64,000 nucleotides of DNA from NCBI GenBank assembly GCA_963580285.1, contig CAUZLF010000262.1:151941-215940 (forward strand), read 5' to 3'. Positions 43,001 to 53,329 of the stretch are shown here, piece after piece; positions within the stretch are counted from its first letter, which is position 1, and every line of letters begins with the position of its first letter. Origin of the DNA: Lucinisca nassula. Lineage: Eukaryota; Mollusca; Bivalvia; Lucinida; Lucinidae. The translations under genes were made by a program, and so were the position numbers. The notes under the pieces were generated by a model. It did no database searches, was not told the DNA's origin, and worked only from the letters and a program-made list of their open reading frames with translations.

Positions 43001-44942
43001 TTTGTGTGAAGTTATATTGAAATTTGTGAAGAAATGTAGGCGCAAGAGCGATGACAAAGTTTTTCTAAAAATAGCCACAGTGACCTTGACCTTGAGGTCA
43101 TGACCTTGAAAGTCGAACTTGCTCGAGTTTTTTTTATAAGGCACATTTGTGTGAAGTTATATTGAAATTGGTGAAGAAATGTAGGCGCTAGAACGATGAC
43201 AAATTTTTCACAAATTACCAAAATGACAAAGGGCCATAACTCACAAAGTATTTTTCGGAATTTTGTCATAAGTTAATCAGTTCATCTACTCATCACCACC
43301 AATCTATTCACCAACTTTCAAGGCTCTAGCTCCAATAATTTTTTAGATATCTTGCTGACAAGATTTTATTAAAAAAATTTCAAAGGGCAATAACTCTTAA
43401 AAGGGGCATAATCCGGACGAGAAAAAAAATACGCGTCAGCTAATTTTCCATGAGGAATCCATATATGAAATTTCAAAACCCTAGCATACACGGTTCTAAA
43501 GATATGCTATGCATCACTTTTAGCATACATTACAATGGGCACAAATTACCAAAATGACAAAGGGCCATAACTCACAAAGTATTTTTCGGAATTTCGTCAA
43601 AAGTTAATCAGTTCATCTACTCATCACCACCAATATATTCACCAACTTTCAAGGCTCTAGCTCCAATAGTTTTTGAGAAATCTTGCTGACAAAATTTTAT
43701 TAAAAAAATTTCAAAGGGCAATAACTCTTAAAAGGGGCATAATCCGGACGAGAAAAAAAATACGCGTCAGCTAATTTTCCATGAGGAATCCATATACGAA
43801 ATTTCAAAACCCTAGAATACACGGTTCTAATGTTATGCTATGCATCACTTTTAGCATACATTACAATGGGCACAAATTACCAAAATGACAAAGGGCCATT
43901 ACTCACAAAGTATTTTTCAGAATTTTGTCAAAAGTTAATCAGTTCATCTACTCATCACCACCAATCTATTCACCAACTTTCAAGGCTCTAGCTCCAATAG
44001 TTTTTGAGATATCTTGCTGACAAGATTTTATTAAAAAAAATTCAAAGGGCAATCACTCTTAAAAGGGGCATAATCCGGACGAGAAAAAAAATACGCGTCA
44101 GCTAATTTTCCATCAAGAATCCATATATGAAATTTCAAAACCCTAGCATACACGGTTCTAAAGATATGCTTTGCATCACTTTTAGCATACATTACAATGG
44201 GCACAAATTACCAAAATGACAAAGGGCCATAACTCACAAAGTATTTTTCGGAATTTCTTCAAAAGTAAATCAGTTCATCTACTCATCACCACCAATATAT
44301 TCACCAACTTTCAAGGCTCTAGCTCCAACAATTTTTGAGATATCTTGCTGACAAAATTTTATTAAAAAAATTTCAAAGGGCAATAACTCTTAAAAGGGGC
44401 ATAATCCGGACAAGAAAAAAAATACGGGTCAGCTAATTTTCCATGAGGAATCCATATATGAAATTTCAAAACCCCAGCATACACGGTTCTAAAGTTATGC
44501 CATGCATCACTTTTAGCATACATTACAATGGGCACAAATTACCAAAATGACAAAGGGCCATAACTCACAAAGTATTTTTCAGAATTTTGTCAAAAGTTAA
44601 TCAGTTCATCTACTCATCACCACCAATATAATCACCAACTTTCAAGGCTCTAGCTCCAATAGTTTTTGAGATATCTTGCTGACAAGATTTTATTAAAAAA
44701 ATTTCAAAGGGCAATAACTCTTGAAGGGGGCATAATCCAGACTAGAAAAAAAATACGCATCAGCTAATTTTCCATGAGGAATCCATATATGAAATTTCAA
44801 AACCCTAGCATACACGGTTCTTTAGTTATACTATGCATCAAAAGCGTAACGGACGGACGAACGGACGAACAGACGAACGGACGAACGGACGAACGAGGCA
44901 GAAGCAATATGCCCCTCCAACTTTTTCAAAGTTGGGGGCATA
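40068..44942 (+). mobile_element. Helentron-like element E3 inserted in the G array
   Basis: ACTAGA start, 5' hairpin GTGTTTGTAAAACAC, motif AATGCCCCCAAC. Core: a few ~150-bp monomers (40190-40800), the J array (about 40940-43200), and four-plus I-type 335-bp monomers (43206-44850). Then GGACGAACGGACGAACAGAC and the 3' hairpin ATGCCCCTCCAAC...GTTGGGGGCAT. The uninterrupted host sequence at 45834-45860 fixes both ends with no target duplication. Confidence 0.9.
40940..43205 (+). repeat. J array, ~125-146-bp monomers dense in TGACCT half-sites
   Basis: About 17 monomers with AAAATAGCCACAGTGACC and ATTTGTGTGAAGTTATATTG. Most contain TGACCTTGACCTTGA. The longer monomers add AGGTCATGACCT, perfect at 42374-42385, 42519-42530, 42807-42818 and 43095-43106. 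Confidence 0.85.
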
Positions 44943-46460
44943 ATAATTGAAGCAGCTACGGTGATGACAACATTCTCCCCATGTTAAGTCAAACGGGCCT
45001 CCGTGGCCTAGTGGATAAGAGCGCTGACTCTTAGTCATTAGGTCTCTCACCGCCGTAGGTTCGAGCCTCGCTCGGGCCACGTGTGAGACGCCAAGTTCTG
45101 CAACGGAAGGTCAGGTGGTTTTTCTCCGGGTACTCCGGTTTTCGCCCACCTCTGATTAACGATCGGCTCGATATGAGTGAAATAATCTTGAAAGGGCCGT
45201 AAAACCCAAAACCAAACCATGTTAAGTCAATAGGCAATTTTTTCAACGCTCAAGGGCATGTAACTCCTGAGTGAATAATCCGATTAAACCCAAAATCGAA
45301 CTTGATCGAGATTTCATGCCTGTCCTCGTTATCTGCAAGAATGAAGTCGATCAGAAAAAAATTGACGGAGCTAGAGTGATGACAAGCTTTTTCCTATGTT
45401 AAGAACGCTCAAGGGCACGTAACTCCTGAGTGAATAATCCGATTCAGCCCAAAATCAAACTTGATCGAGATTTCATGCCTGCTCTCGTTATCTGCAAGAA
45501 TGAAGTCGATCAGAAAAAAATTGACGGAGCTAGAGTGATGACAAGCTTTTTCCTATGTGAAGTCTATGGGAGCTAGATGTTGCCATGGCAACCAGAGTTC
45601 CACTCAGATCTGCCTGAAAACCTAATGAAGCCTTTCCACTTGCCCAATAATGCGACACATGAAATTTGATCAAAGTTGGCCAAGTAGTCTCTAAGATATA
45701 CATTTTTGAAATTCCCATTAACCCTAATGCAAAAACACACAAGGGCAGATAACTCCTAAGTGAATGATCCGATTCTGCCAGTTATCGAACTTGACCGAGA
45801 TTTCATGGCTGTGCTGGTTATCTGCAACAATAAAGCCAATCTGAAAATAATTGAAGCAGCTACGGTGATGACAACATTCTCCCCATGTTAAGTCAATAGG
45901 CAATTTTTTCAACGCTCAAGGGCACGTAACTCCTGAGTGAATAATCCGATTCAGCCCAAAATCGAACTTGATCGAGATTTCATGCCTGTCCTCGTTATCT
46001 GCAAGAATGAAGTCGATCAGAAAAAAATTGACGGAGCTAGAGTGATGACAAGCTTTTTCCTATGTTAAGAACGCTCAAGGGCACGTAACTCCTGAGTGAA
46101 TAATCCGATTCAGCCCAAAATCGAACTTGATCGAGATTTCATGCCTGTCCTCGTTATCTGCAAGAATGAAGTCGATCAGAAAAAAATTGACGGAGCTAGA
46201 GTGATGACAAACTTTTTCCTATGTTAAGTCTATGGGAGCTATTTGTTGCCATGGCAACCAGAGTTCCAATCCGATCTGCCCGAAAACAGTATGCAGCCTT
46301 TCCCCCTACCTGATAATGCTTCACATGAAATTTGATCAAGATTGGCCCACTGGTTGCGGAGATATACTTCTTTGAAAGTGTGGACGACGACGGACGACGA
46401 CGGACGACGGCTCGTGGTATACTAATACCTCACATGAGCCTTCGGCTCAGGTGAGCTAAA
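44943..46460 (+). repeat. G-family array, right part, with Helentron-like 3' end
   Basis: Continues the 38765-40068 array. Monomers carry GAATAATCCGATTCAGCCCA. It ends with GACGACGGACGACGACGGAC and a terminal hairpin CTCAC...GGCTCAGGTGAGC (about 46426-46454). It contains the empty-site paralogue of E3 (45834-45860) and of the SINE below (about 45884-45896). Confidence 0.8.
44993..45217 (+). mobile_element. SINE-B, tRNA-Lys(CTT)-derived, 13-bp target duplication
   Basis: 225 bp. tRNA-like head GGCCTCCGTGGCCTAGTGGA, anticodon loop CTCTTAG (anticodon CTT), box B GGTTCGAGCC, body ending GGGCCGTAAAACCCAAAACC. CATGTTAAGTCAA flanks it at 44980-44992 and 45218-45230; the empty site is at about 45884. 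Confidence 0.93.
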
Positions 46461-47630
46461 AAGGCCCTTTTTTTACCTTTAACCTCTATGTATGACCTTG
46501 ACCTTTCAGGTACCAAACTGGGTCATGAGTGCAACACATCATCTCATGGTGGTTAACATTTCTGCCAAGCAATTTCAAAATCCATCTAAAAATAAGAAAG
46601 TTATTGACCAAACACAAAAAAAGGCCCATTTTTTTACCTTTGACCTCTATGTATGACCTTGACATTTTAGGTACCAAACTGAATCATGCATGCAACTCAT
46701 CGTCCCATAACTTCAAATTCTATTTAAAAATAAGCAAGTTATGACAAAACCCGAAAAAAGGCCTCTTTTTTACCTTTGACCTCTAAGTATGACCTTGACC
46801 TTTGAGGTACCAACCTGGGTCATGCGCGCAACACATCGCCTTATATTGGTTAACATTTCTGCCAAGTGATTTCAAAATCCAACTCAAAATAAGAAAGTTA
46901 TTGACCAAATACGAAAAAAAGGCCCCTTTTTGACCTTTGACCTCTAAGTATGACCTTGACCTTTGAGGTACCGACCTGCCTCATGTGCACCACACATCGT
47001 CTCATGGTTGTTAATAATTATGCCAAGTAATTTTAAAAACCACCTCAAAATTAGAAAGTTATTGACCAAATATGAAAAAAAGGCCCCTTTTTTGACCTTT
47101 GACCTCTAAGTATGACCTTGACCTTTGAGGTACCGACCTGCCTCTTGCGCATCACACATCGTCTTATGGTTGTTAATAATTATGCCAAGTAATTTTAAAA
47201 TCCATCTCAAAATAAGAAAGTTATTGACCAAATACGTAAAAAAGGCCCCTTTTTTGACCTTTGACCTCTAAGTATGACCTTGACCTTTGAGGTACCGACC
47301 TGCCTCATGCGCACCACACATCGTCTTATGGTTGTAAAATCCATCAAAAAATAAGAAAGTTATTGACTGGACACGATTTGCCCATACATATATACATACC
47401 AACAAAACTTCCAAGGGAGATAATTCAAAAAGAATAAATGCGAGAGTTATAGTTCTTGCGCACTGCACGTCGTCTAATGCTGATTAATATTTATACCAAG
47501 TTTCGTGAAGATAGCTCTAACGGTTTTCAAGTTACAGAGTGGACACGAATGTGTGACAGACGGACAGACAGACGCCCGGGGAAAAACAATATGTCTCTCC
47601 GAAAAAAAAATTTTCGGGGGAGACATAATT
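46461..47630 (+). repeat. H-family 161-bp array joined to an E2-type 3' end
   Basis: Six monomers; TATGACCTTGACC at 46491, 46652, 46788, 46949, 47111 and 47273. Perfect DR1 motifs (TGACCTTTGACCT) lie at 46931, 47093 and 47255. From about 47395 one E2-type monomer, GACAGACGGACAGACAGACG and a hairpin ATGTCTC...GGGAGACAT complete an element end. Confidence 0.8.
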
Positions 47631-48110
47631 AGAAAAATATCAAGAATTTTCAGCAGAAAAATAGCCATTTTGAAGATATGAAAAAAATGCACTGTGTCGC
47701 ATGGAAATGTTATCGTAATAATTTGTATGTATGATAAGCTGTGTCTTTGCTGGTCAGCAGTGTCTTTGCTGGTCAGCAGTGTCTTCTTGTTTTTTCCATC
47801 ATGTGAACAAGTCCGTGAAATGAAGACCCCCTAAACCCCACTTTATATAGAGAAAACTGGGGTTTGCGGGGGTATTCATTATTTGTCTTATTTCTGCTCC
47901 AAGACATAGGTTGTGGGTACTCGTTAGAACCGCCTCAATGAGGCGGTTCTAACGAGCACCCACATCCTATGTTTTGAGCATTTATTAGAAAAATATGAAG
48001 GATTTTCATCAGAAAAGTAGCCATTTTGGAGACATAAAAAAATGCACTGTGTCGCATGGGAATGTTATTGTAATAATTCATATGAATGCTGAGTCAGCAA
48101 TGTCTTCTTG
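47631..48110 (-). repeat. HP-family hairpin MITE, full copy plus a half copy
   Basis: Half copy 47631-47735, then a full copy about 47799-48090 with stem 47905-47973 (GGGTACTCGTTAGAACCGCC / GGCGGTTCTAACGAGCACCC). TGTCTTTGCTGGTCAGCAG is tandemly repeated between them. Confidence 0.75.
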
Positions 48111-48150
48111 TTGTCTTTATCATCCACAGCTGAAATACATGTACACTTAC

Positions 48151-48336
48151 TTGTGTTCTTCAACAATATTCTGTAGTTTAATGTTGGAAACAACATCTCC
48201 ATACATAAGAACGAAGTCACTTCTGATAAGACTTTTTGCATCTATATCTCTCAGGGCATCTCCCATAGAATAACAGGTGTCAGCTGTGATCGTCTGTACA
48301 GTCATAGGAGATCCGCTTTCCATCCACCTGGATTCT
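48151..48336 (-). CDS. EIF2B5: EIF2B5 exon 3
   Basis: 186 nt; acceptor TTTAAAACAG, donor AAGTAAGT. Encoded segments include GDALRDIDAKSLIRSDFVL and YGDVVSNI, matching the family motif G-D-x-L-R-D-x-D-A-K-x-L-x-R-S-D-F followed by Y-G-D-V. It enters with one base completing an Arg codon and leaves in phase 2. A candidate Helentron-like 5' end (ACAAGA at 48352) begins about 13 bp upstream of the acceptor, so part of the 3' splice-site region would be repeat-derived. Confidence 0.94.
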
Positions 48337-48351
48337 CTGTTTTAAATGTAA

Positions 48352-48480
48352 ACAAGAAAAACGCCAAATGGCATCATGGACGGGTTTTTGAAAAAAGGTT
48401 AACCAAAAGGTAAACCGGGACGCGGACGCCTGGCTGCCCGCCCGCCCGCACGGACATCGCTAAACTAAAGGACAGAATTT
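48352..48480 (+). repeat. Candidate Helentron-like 5' end next to exon 3
   Basis: ACAAGAAAAACGCCAAATGGC resembles the ACAAGA-plus-hairpin starts of E6 to E8. It is followed by a GC-rich CCCGCCCGCCCGCACGGACA tract but no terminal hairpin. Tentative. Confidence 0.35.
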
Positions 48481-48512
48481 TTCCTTGAAAAACCTGTCCA
48501 ATAATTTATAAA

Positions 48513-48930
48513 TGGCAGCCTAGATAGCTCAGTGATAAGCGCCTTCGACTTATGATCTAGAGGCTGTAGGTTAGAATCTTGCCATTGGAGCAGAGTTGTG
48601 TCCTTGCGCAAGACATGTTATGCCACTGCCCCACTCCACCTAGGAGTAAATTGGTAGCAGTGGTGTAAAAGTCACTGCCTCTCGTGCAGACATGATAACA
48701 TCCGGAATGGTTGTTCAAGGCCTGAAGCTTTCATCGCAATCAAACTAAAATAAATTAGTATAAACTAAATGTAAATAGAGAGGATAATACACTAGATCTG
48801 TTGAAAGAATGTGCACAATACTGGTGTACCGTTTACGTACATGCAGGAGAAGTGTGGCTAGGTAAACTGACCAGCTCAAAAATGACCTAAAAGTGTTGAC
48901 TTGGTCGTTACACGCCAGTATAAATTTATT
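48513..48930 (+). mobile_element. SINE-D copy, long form
   Basis: tRNA-like head CCTAGATAGCTCAGTGATAA with GTAGGTTAGAATC as box B. It shares GAATGTGCACAATACTGGTG and CTGACCAGCTCAAAAATGAC with 27165-27444; the middle is longer. Confidence 0.65.
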
Positions 48931-49920
48931 CAGCTTGAATACTTGCTAGTAATGATTGAGAAATATAAACATTTTTTCCCAAAATTTAAAATAATTAAAA
49001 GAAACAAGAACAACAGTGAAAAAAACTATCTGTGAACAAACAGTTCCTTTATATCAGGCGTAGTACATGTATGTCTTCAGTAAAGGTTTATGCTCTGGAA
49101 AAAAATGAAATTCCCCAAAGGATTAAAACATCGAGTGGTCAAATTTTCTAGACCAGATTAGCTTGTTTCGCCAAATAGGCCTCATAAGCCACCTTCCAAT
49201 ATATTCAAGCCCCATTTGAACAATTAAAGGTATCATCCATAGTTTTTCATGAATAACATTTACAGGATTCCAAAGAATTTGTCTGAATATCTTCGAGGGA
49301 CCAATCAAATTTTATTACAATGAAATAAACATACATGGTTGTCATTCTTGCATTTACTACATGGCAAATTGTGACAAAAACATCCCACAACTCCATATCA
49401 CCTCTTCAGATGCAACCGTTAAACTAAAAGGGCATGTCAGCTAGTTTAAAATGTTATTAAAACGATAACGTCTGTTCTGCAACACTTAAAATACCAACCA
49501 AACGCTAAAATTGCCTAACCCTATTCATTGATCACAAGCTATTGCCCCATCAGCACTCTCAGTGCTTTGATTCACTTTCTTGGCAGTAACATTTACAATG
49601 TATTTGTTTAAGCATGTTTTCGTAATGCCTGGGGCTATGGTCAATCATCAATAGAAAATTAGTTTCAATTCCACAGATTGATTATGTTCAATAATAATTG
49701 ATCATAATCCAGCATATGCACACCTCAAATTTTTTGAAATTACAATTCACATTTTGCAACTTTCAGGCAAGAAATATGCTATCTTACTAACTATTCAACA
49801 TGAATAAGTTTACATGTAGTTAGAAATGAAAAACAGTTAATTTTTGCAACAAATGGAATCAGAACATTTCAATGACTGCAAAAACAAATGTAATGTTTGA
49901 GCCTCTTATGATAAGGATAT
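48931..49920. other. Intron 2 unique-looking sequence
   Basis: AT-rich sequence of nearly 1 kb. I recognise no repeat family, coding exon or RNA. It is one of the few stretches without repeats in the window. Confidence 0.5.
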
Positions 49921-49923
49921 TAG

Positions 49924-50155
49924 AACCCAAATCTTGTACCGGAAACCACAAAACAGATACCCTGGCAAACAGTGCAGGCCCAAATCAGACGCCGCAGAAT
50001 GCAGAATACGGCGTCTGATCAGGACCTACACTGTTTGCAAAAATTTCAGCCGTTTTCCAAATAAATTTTGAAGAAAAGACAACCTGACACCCCTAAATTT
50101 TGAAATGAACTCCTGCTATTTATATGGTGGAAGAGTCAATTTGGTACAAAAAGGG
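49924..50155 (-). mobile_element. TTAA-type MITE (M1 family), diverged
   Basis: Right side TTGGTACAAAAAGGG then TTAA (50156-50159). The left side CTTGTACCGGAAACC lacks an intact TTAA. Palindrome GGCAAACAGTGCAGGCCC / GACCTACACTGTTTGC. Confidence 0.7.
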
Positions 50156-50269
50156 TTAATAGAACAAGTACCCAACTTTTCTTGGGTAACAGCTTGGTTT
50201 TCATTTTTTTTTCAATAACTTTGGAATATAAATGATAATCAAACAAAACACATTGTCTGATTATTTTTA

Positions 50270-50790
50270 TGATCAATTATGCATTACGAAAACACGCCTA
50301 TAAAAATACATTAGAAAGTTTTCGCCGAAAAAAACTAAAGTTTAGGATGAAAAATTGTGATATTTTCCTTATTTCTGCTCAAAATATAGATTGTGGGTGC
50401 TCGTTAGAACCGCCTCAAGGCGGTTCTAGCGAGCACTCACCATCTATATTTTGAGGGCGATTCTAATGAGCACCCGCAATCTATATTTTGAGCAGAAATA
50501 AGAAAAATAAGGTTTACCCCCTTTTTTTTTTGGTTTTACGGCCCTTTCAAGATTATTTCAATTATAGTGAGCTGATCGTTAATCAGAGATGGGCGAAAAC
50601 CGGAGTACCCGGAGAAAAACCACCTGACCTTCCGTTGCAGAACTTGGCGTCTCACATGTGGCCCGACCGAGGCTCGAACCTACGGCGGTGAGAGACCCAA
50701 TGACTAAGAGTCAGCGCTCTTATCCACTAGGCCACGGTATAAAAGTGGGGTTCAAGGGGGTCAAAATTATATACCTGTAGGCATGTTTTT
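50270..50790 (+). repeat. HP-family hairpin MITE containing a SINE-B
   Basis: Stem 50385-50452 with ATATAGATTGTGGG / arms of the variant subtype, plus an extra right arm at 50453-50505. It continues as AAAAGTGGGGTTCAAGGGGG after the SINE at 50528-50740 (minus). Confidence 0.7.
50528..50740 (-). mobile_element. SINE-B copy
   Basis: Minus-strand head CCGTGGCCTAGTGGATAAGA with the same CTT anticodon loop, box B GGTTCGAGCC, end GGGCCGTAAAACCAAAAAAA. Confidence 0.85.
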
Positions 50791-50842
50791 GTGATGAATA
50801 ATCAAACAACTCTTGTCTCCATCAGACAGTTTCCCACATTAC

Positions 50843-50967
50843 CTAAGATGTTCTTTGACTTGGTCTGCATGATGGCAACAGAAAATGAAAGTTTCTTGAA
50901 CACCACCAGAACATAAGAACTCCAGGGTATAGTCCAGTAGAGTGCCATTGGCTACTGGCAATAAAAC
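50843..50967 (-). CDS. EIF2B5: EIF2B5 exon 2
   Basis: 125 nt; acceptor TTTATTTCAG, donor AGGTAATG, ending in phase 2. It encodes [18 protein letters not shown], then [11 protein letters not shown] and KEHL. This is the core of the nucleotidyltransferase-like fold, with the L-P-x-A-N-x-x-L-x-D-Y motif that replaces the active pyrophosphorylase signature. It continues directly from the PR that ends exon 1, so no exon is missing between them. A SINE lies about 60 bp upstream of the acceptor. Confidence 0.94.
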
Positions 50968-51029
50968 CTGAAATAAAAACACAGAAACTTAGTTTCAGAT
51001 TAGGTGTATTTTTCATCTGAGAAGTTAGT

Positions 51030-51320
51030 TTGTTTGCTTTTTAACGTACCCATCCATGCTATATATAAAAGTCATTTTGGAGACCTTGCTTCAAATTTTG
51101 TGGGACTTTTACCTGAAACTGAGATGAAATGACATCTCAAGCCCTGCTGCCAAATGAAACCAATAGGGTTTATATATGCATGCATGGTCCGACTCACACC
51201 GCTTTGCCTGGGCAGGCTAAGATCCTCTGTGGTTTACCAGTACTCGTGTGCAGATGATTTTAGCTCTGCGTGGAAGCATCATGCAGCCCATCTATTTCTT
51301 CAAGCCCCGATGCGTTTCAT
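51030..51320 (-). mobile_element. SINE-C copy
   Basis: Plus strand reads GTTTGTTTGCTTTTTAACG, GGGACTTTTACCTGAAACTG and GCGTGGAAGCATCATGCAGC. It lies 60 bp upstream of the EIF2B5 exon 2 acceptor and faces the SINE-C at 51845. Confidence 0.75.
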
Positions 51321-51432
51321 CTTAAAATCTTTGTTTGTTTTGCGTGGTAAAATTTACAATGTATTTGTATAGGTGTATTTTCGTAATGGCTCAAAAATAT
51401 AACATAGATTGTGGGTACCGTAATGACCTTAA

Positions 51433-51622
51433 CCCTTCTCCTGCTGAATATTCATATATGCCACACCTACTACCGATTATCAACCAATCAGATTACCTGT
51501 AGCAAACTATTACAACAAATTCACAATCTGAATGACAATGTAGATCCTGATCAGATGGCTTCTCTGATCTGGATCTACATTGTTTCAAAGAAAAGGCATA
51601 TCCGGGCTCAGCAGAACAAGGG
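51433..51622. mobile_element. TTAA-type MITE (M2 family), 190 bp
   Basis: TTAA at 51429-51432 and 51623-51626. Ends CCCTTCTCCTGCTGAATATT and, complemented, CCCTTGTTCTGCTGAGC. Inner palindrome TGATCAGATGGC...CTGATCTGG. A related lone palindrome follows at 51640-51712. Confidence 0.85.
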
Positions 51623-51844
51623 TTAAGTAAAGGGACAGATTGGTTTAAGCAGACAGTGCTTTCTGCAGAGCCAGATAAGACTGCAGTCTGATCAGGGTCT
51701 ACTCTGTTTGCCATTCCATCTGCAACTTCTGGACTTCTTGCTGGATAATGAAACAAATTTGTTAAATTTTTTGTAGAACTACAGCATGACCTCAAGACGT
51801 CTGAAGTTTTAGGCTTTTACGGTACTTCTTATAACTACCTCTAT

Positions 51845-52152
51845 ATGGCAGGCCCTCACCCATCGGGGGTTGAAGAAATAGATGGGCTGCATGATGCTTC
51901 CACGCAGAGCTGAAACAGATCCGCAGACGAGTACTGGTAAACCGCTTAGAGGATCTAAGCATACCCAGGCAAAGCAGTGTGAGTGTCAAACCATCCATGC
52001 TTATAAACCCTATTGATTTCATTGGGCGGCAGGGCTTGAGATGTCATTTCATCTCGATGTCGGATAGAATTCCCACAAAATTGGAAGCAACTTCTCCAAA
52101 ATGACCTATACAGTGTGGACTGGGACGTTAAACATCCAATCAAACAAACAAA
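51845..52152 (+). mobile_element. SINE-C copy
   Basis: CCATCGGGGGTTGAAGAAAT through GGACGTTAAACATCCAATCA and tail AACAAACAAACAAAACC. Confidence 0.8.
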
Positions 52153-52659
52153 CAAAACCACTATATGGCTGCTCTAACAAGCACCTATATTTATACTTGC
52201 AGCAGATAAGTAGCTTGTGATAATTGAAGGATATAGCCCCTTATTTCTCCATATAAACCTATTCAGAACCAGGCTAATGAATACCCAGAACAGGGAAACA
52301 GACTAAGCATTTTGCTTTAGGTACCCAGACTGCCATAAATCCAAATTTTACATTAGGCCAATAGGCATTTTTATTCAATACTTAGGCACAAAGCAAAAAT
52401 TTAGATGCCTTCTGGTATATCCCTGCATAACGTAGGTTTTTATTGAGAATTGATAAAAGCTATCCTTCAATTATCACAAAATACTTACTTTAGCTTTACA
52501 ATTGCAGCAGAAATGAGGAAATAATTGTAATTTTCTTCAAAACCATAAAAGAAACCATTACATGTACATTGCACTGATGTTTTATCCAAACAAATATGTC
52601 AACATTCTAATTCAACATTCATCAAGAAAACATGCCTATATAATTTTGACCCTCTTGAA
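52153..52659. repeat. Intron 1 spacer with an unnamed repeat
   Basis: 52290-52410 (GCTTTAGGTACCCAGACTGC, TTTAGATGCCTT) recurs at 53487-53610 inside a hairpin loop. Nothing else is recognised. Confidence 0.45.
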
Positions 52660-52935
52660 CCCAACTTTTACACAGTAAAATTGGGGTTTACAGGGGAACC
52701 TGATTTTTCTTATTTCTGCTCTAAACCATGGATTGTGGGTACTCGTTAGAACCGCCTCGATGATTCCTGGTGTATGAATGTCATTTGACGTGTCACCAGT
52801 TACAATTCAATTCTGATTCTAACGAGTGCCCACAATTCATGTTTTGAGCAGAAATACAAAAAATATCGCATTTTATCATCTAAATTGTTTTTATTTTTCG
52901 GCGGTAAAATTTACAGTGTATTTGTATAGGACTGT
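52660..52935 (-). repeat. HP-family hairpin MITE with expanded loop
   Basis: ATGGATTGTGGGTACTCGTT / GATTCTAACGAGTGCCCACA arms around a ~50-nt loop. Loop sequence TGAATGTCATTTGACnTGTC is also found at 61668. Confidence 0.65.
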
Positions 52936-53029
52936 ATTTCAGAAATGCAACATAGGGGATAAAATGAAGGACCTCTAGCAGAAAAGCAAGTGCATTAACA
53001 TGCGGCTCCATTTACTGGTGTGTTCCAAA

Positions 53030-53183
53030 CCATTGTTTTGCAAGCATTGTAGAACCAGATCTTCAATGTTTGTCATTCAGTTTGTAAATATGAGTACAGA
53101 GTACATGTAATTTGATTACCTGATTGTCAGTACCGGTAATGGGTGTAGCAAAATTAATTTATTCAGTAGGATAAAGGTTAAGA
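53030..53183 (-). repeat. M2-family MITE remnant
   Basis: Matches the right half of 727-925 (TTTGTCATTCAGTTTGT ... GGGTGTAGCAAAATTAATTT, ending TTCAGTAGGATAAAGGTTAA). Confidence 0.55.
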
Positions 53184-53329
53184 CAGGGCTGGAAGTACAA
53201 ATACAAGTACAAATTTTGGTGGTGTAGTCAAAATTTTATGACATCCATATGATATATTTCAAAATCTATATGCCCTGAGAAAAATTTTGAATTTTCAAGC
53301 CCTGTAAGTTTCTGGTGATATGATTATGC

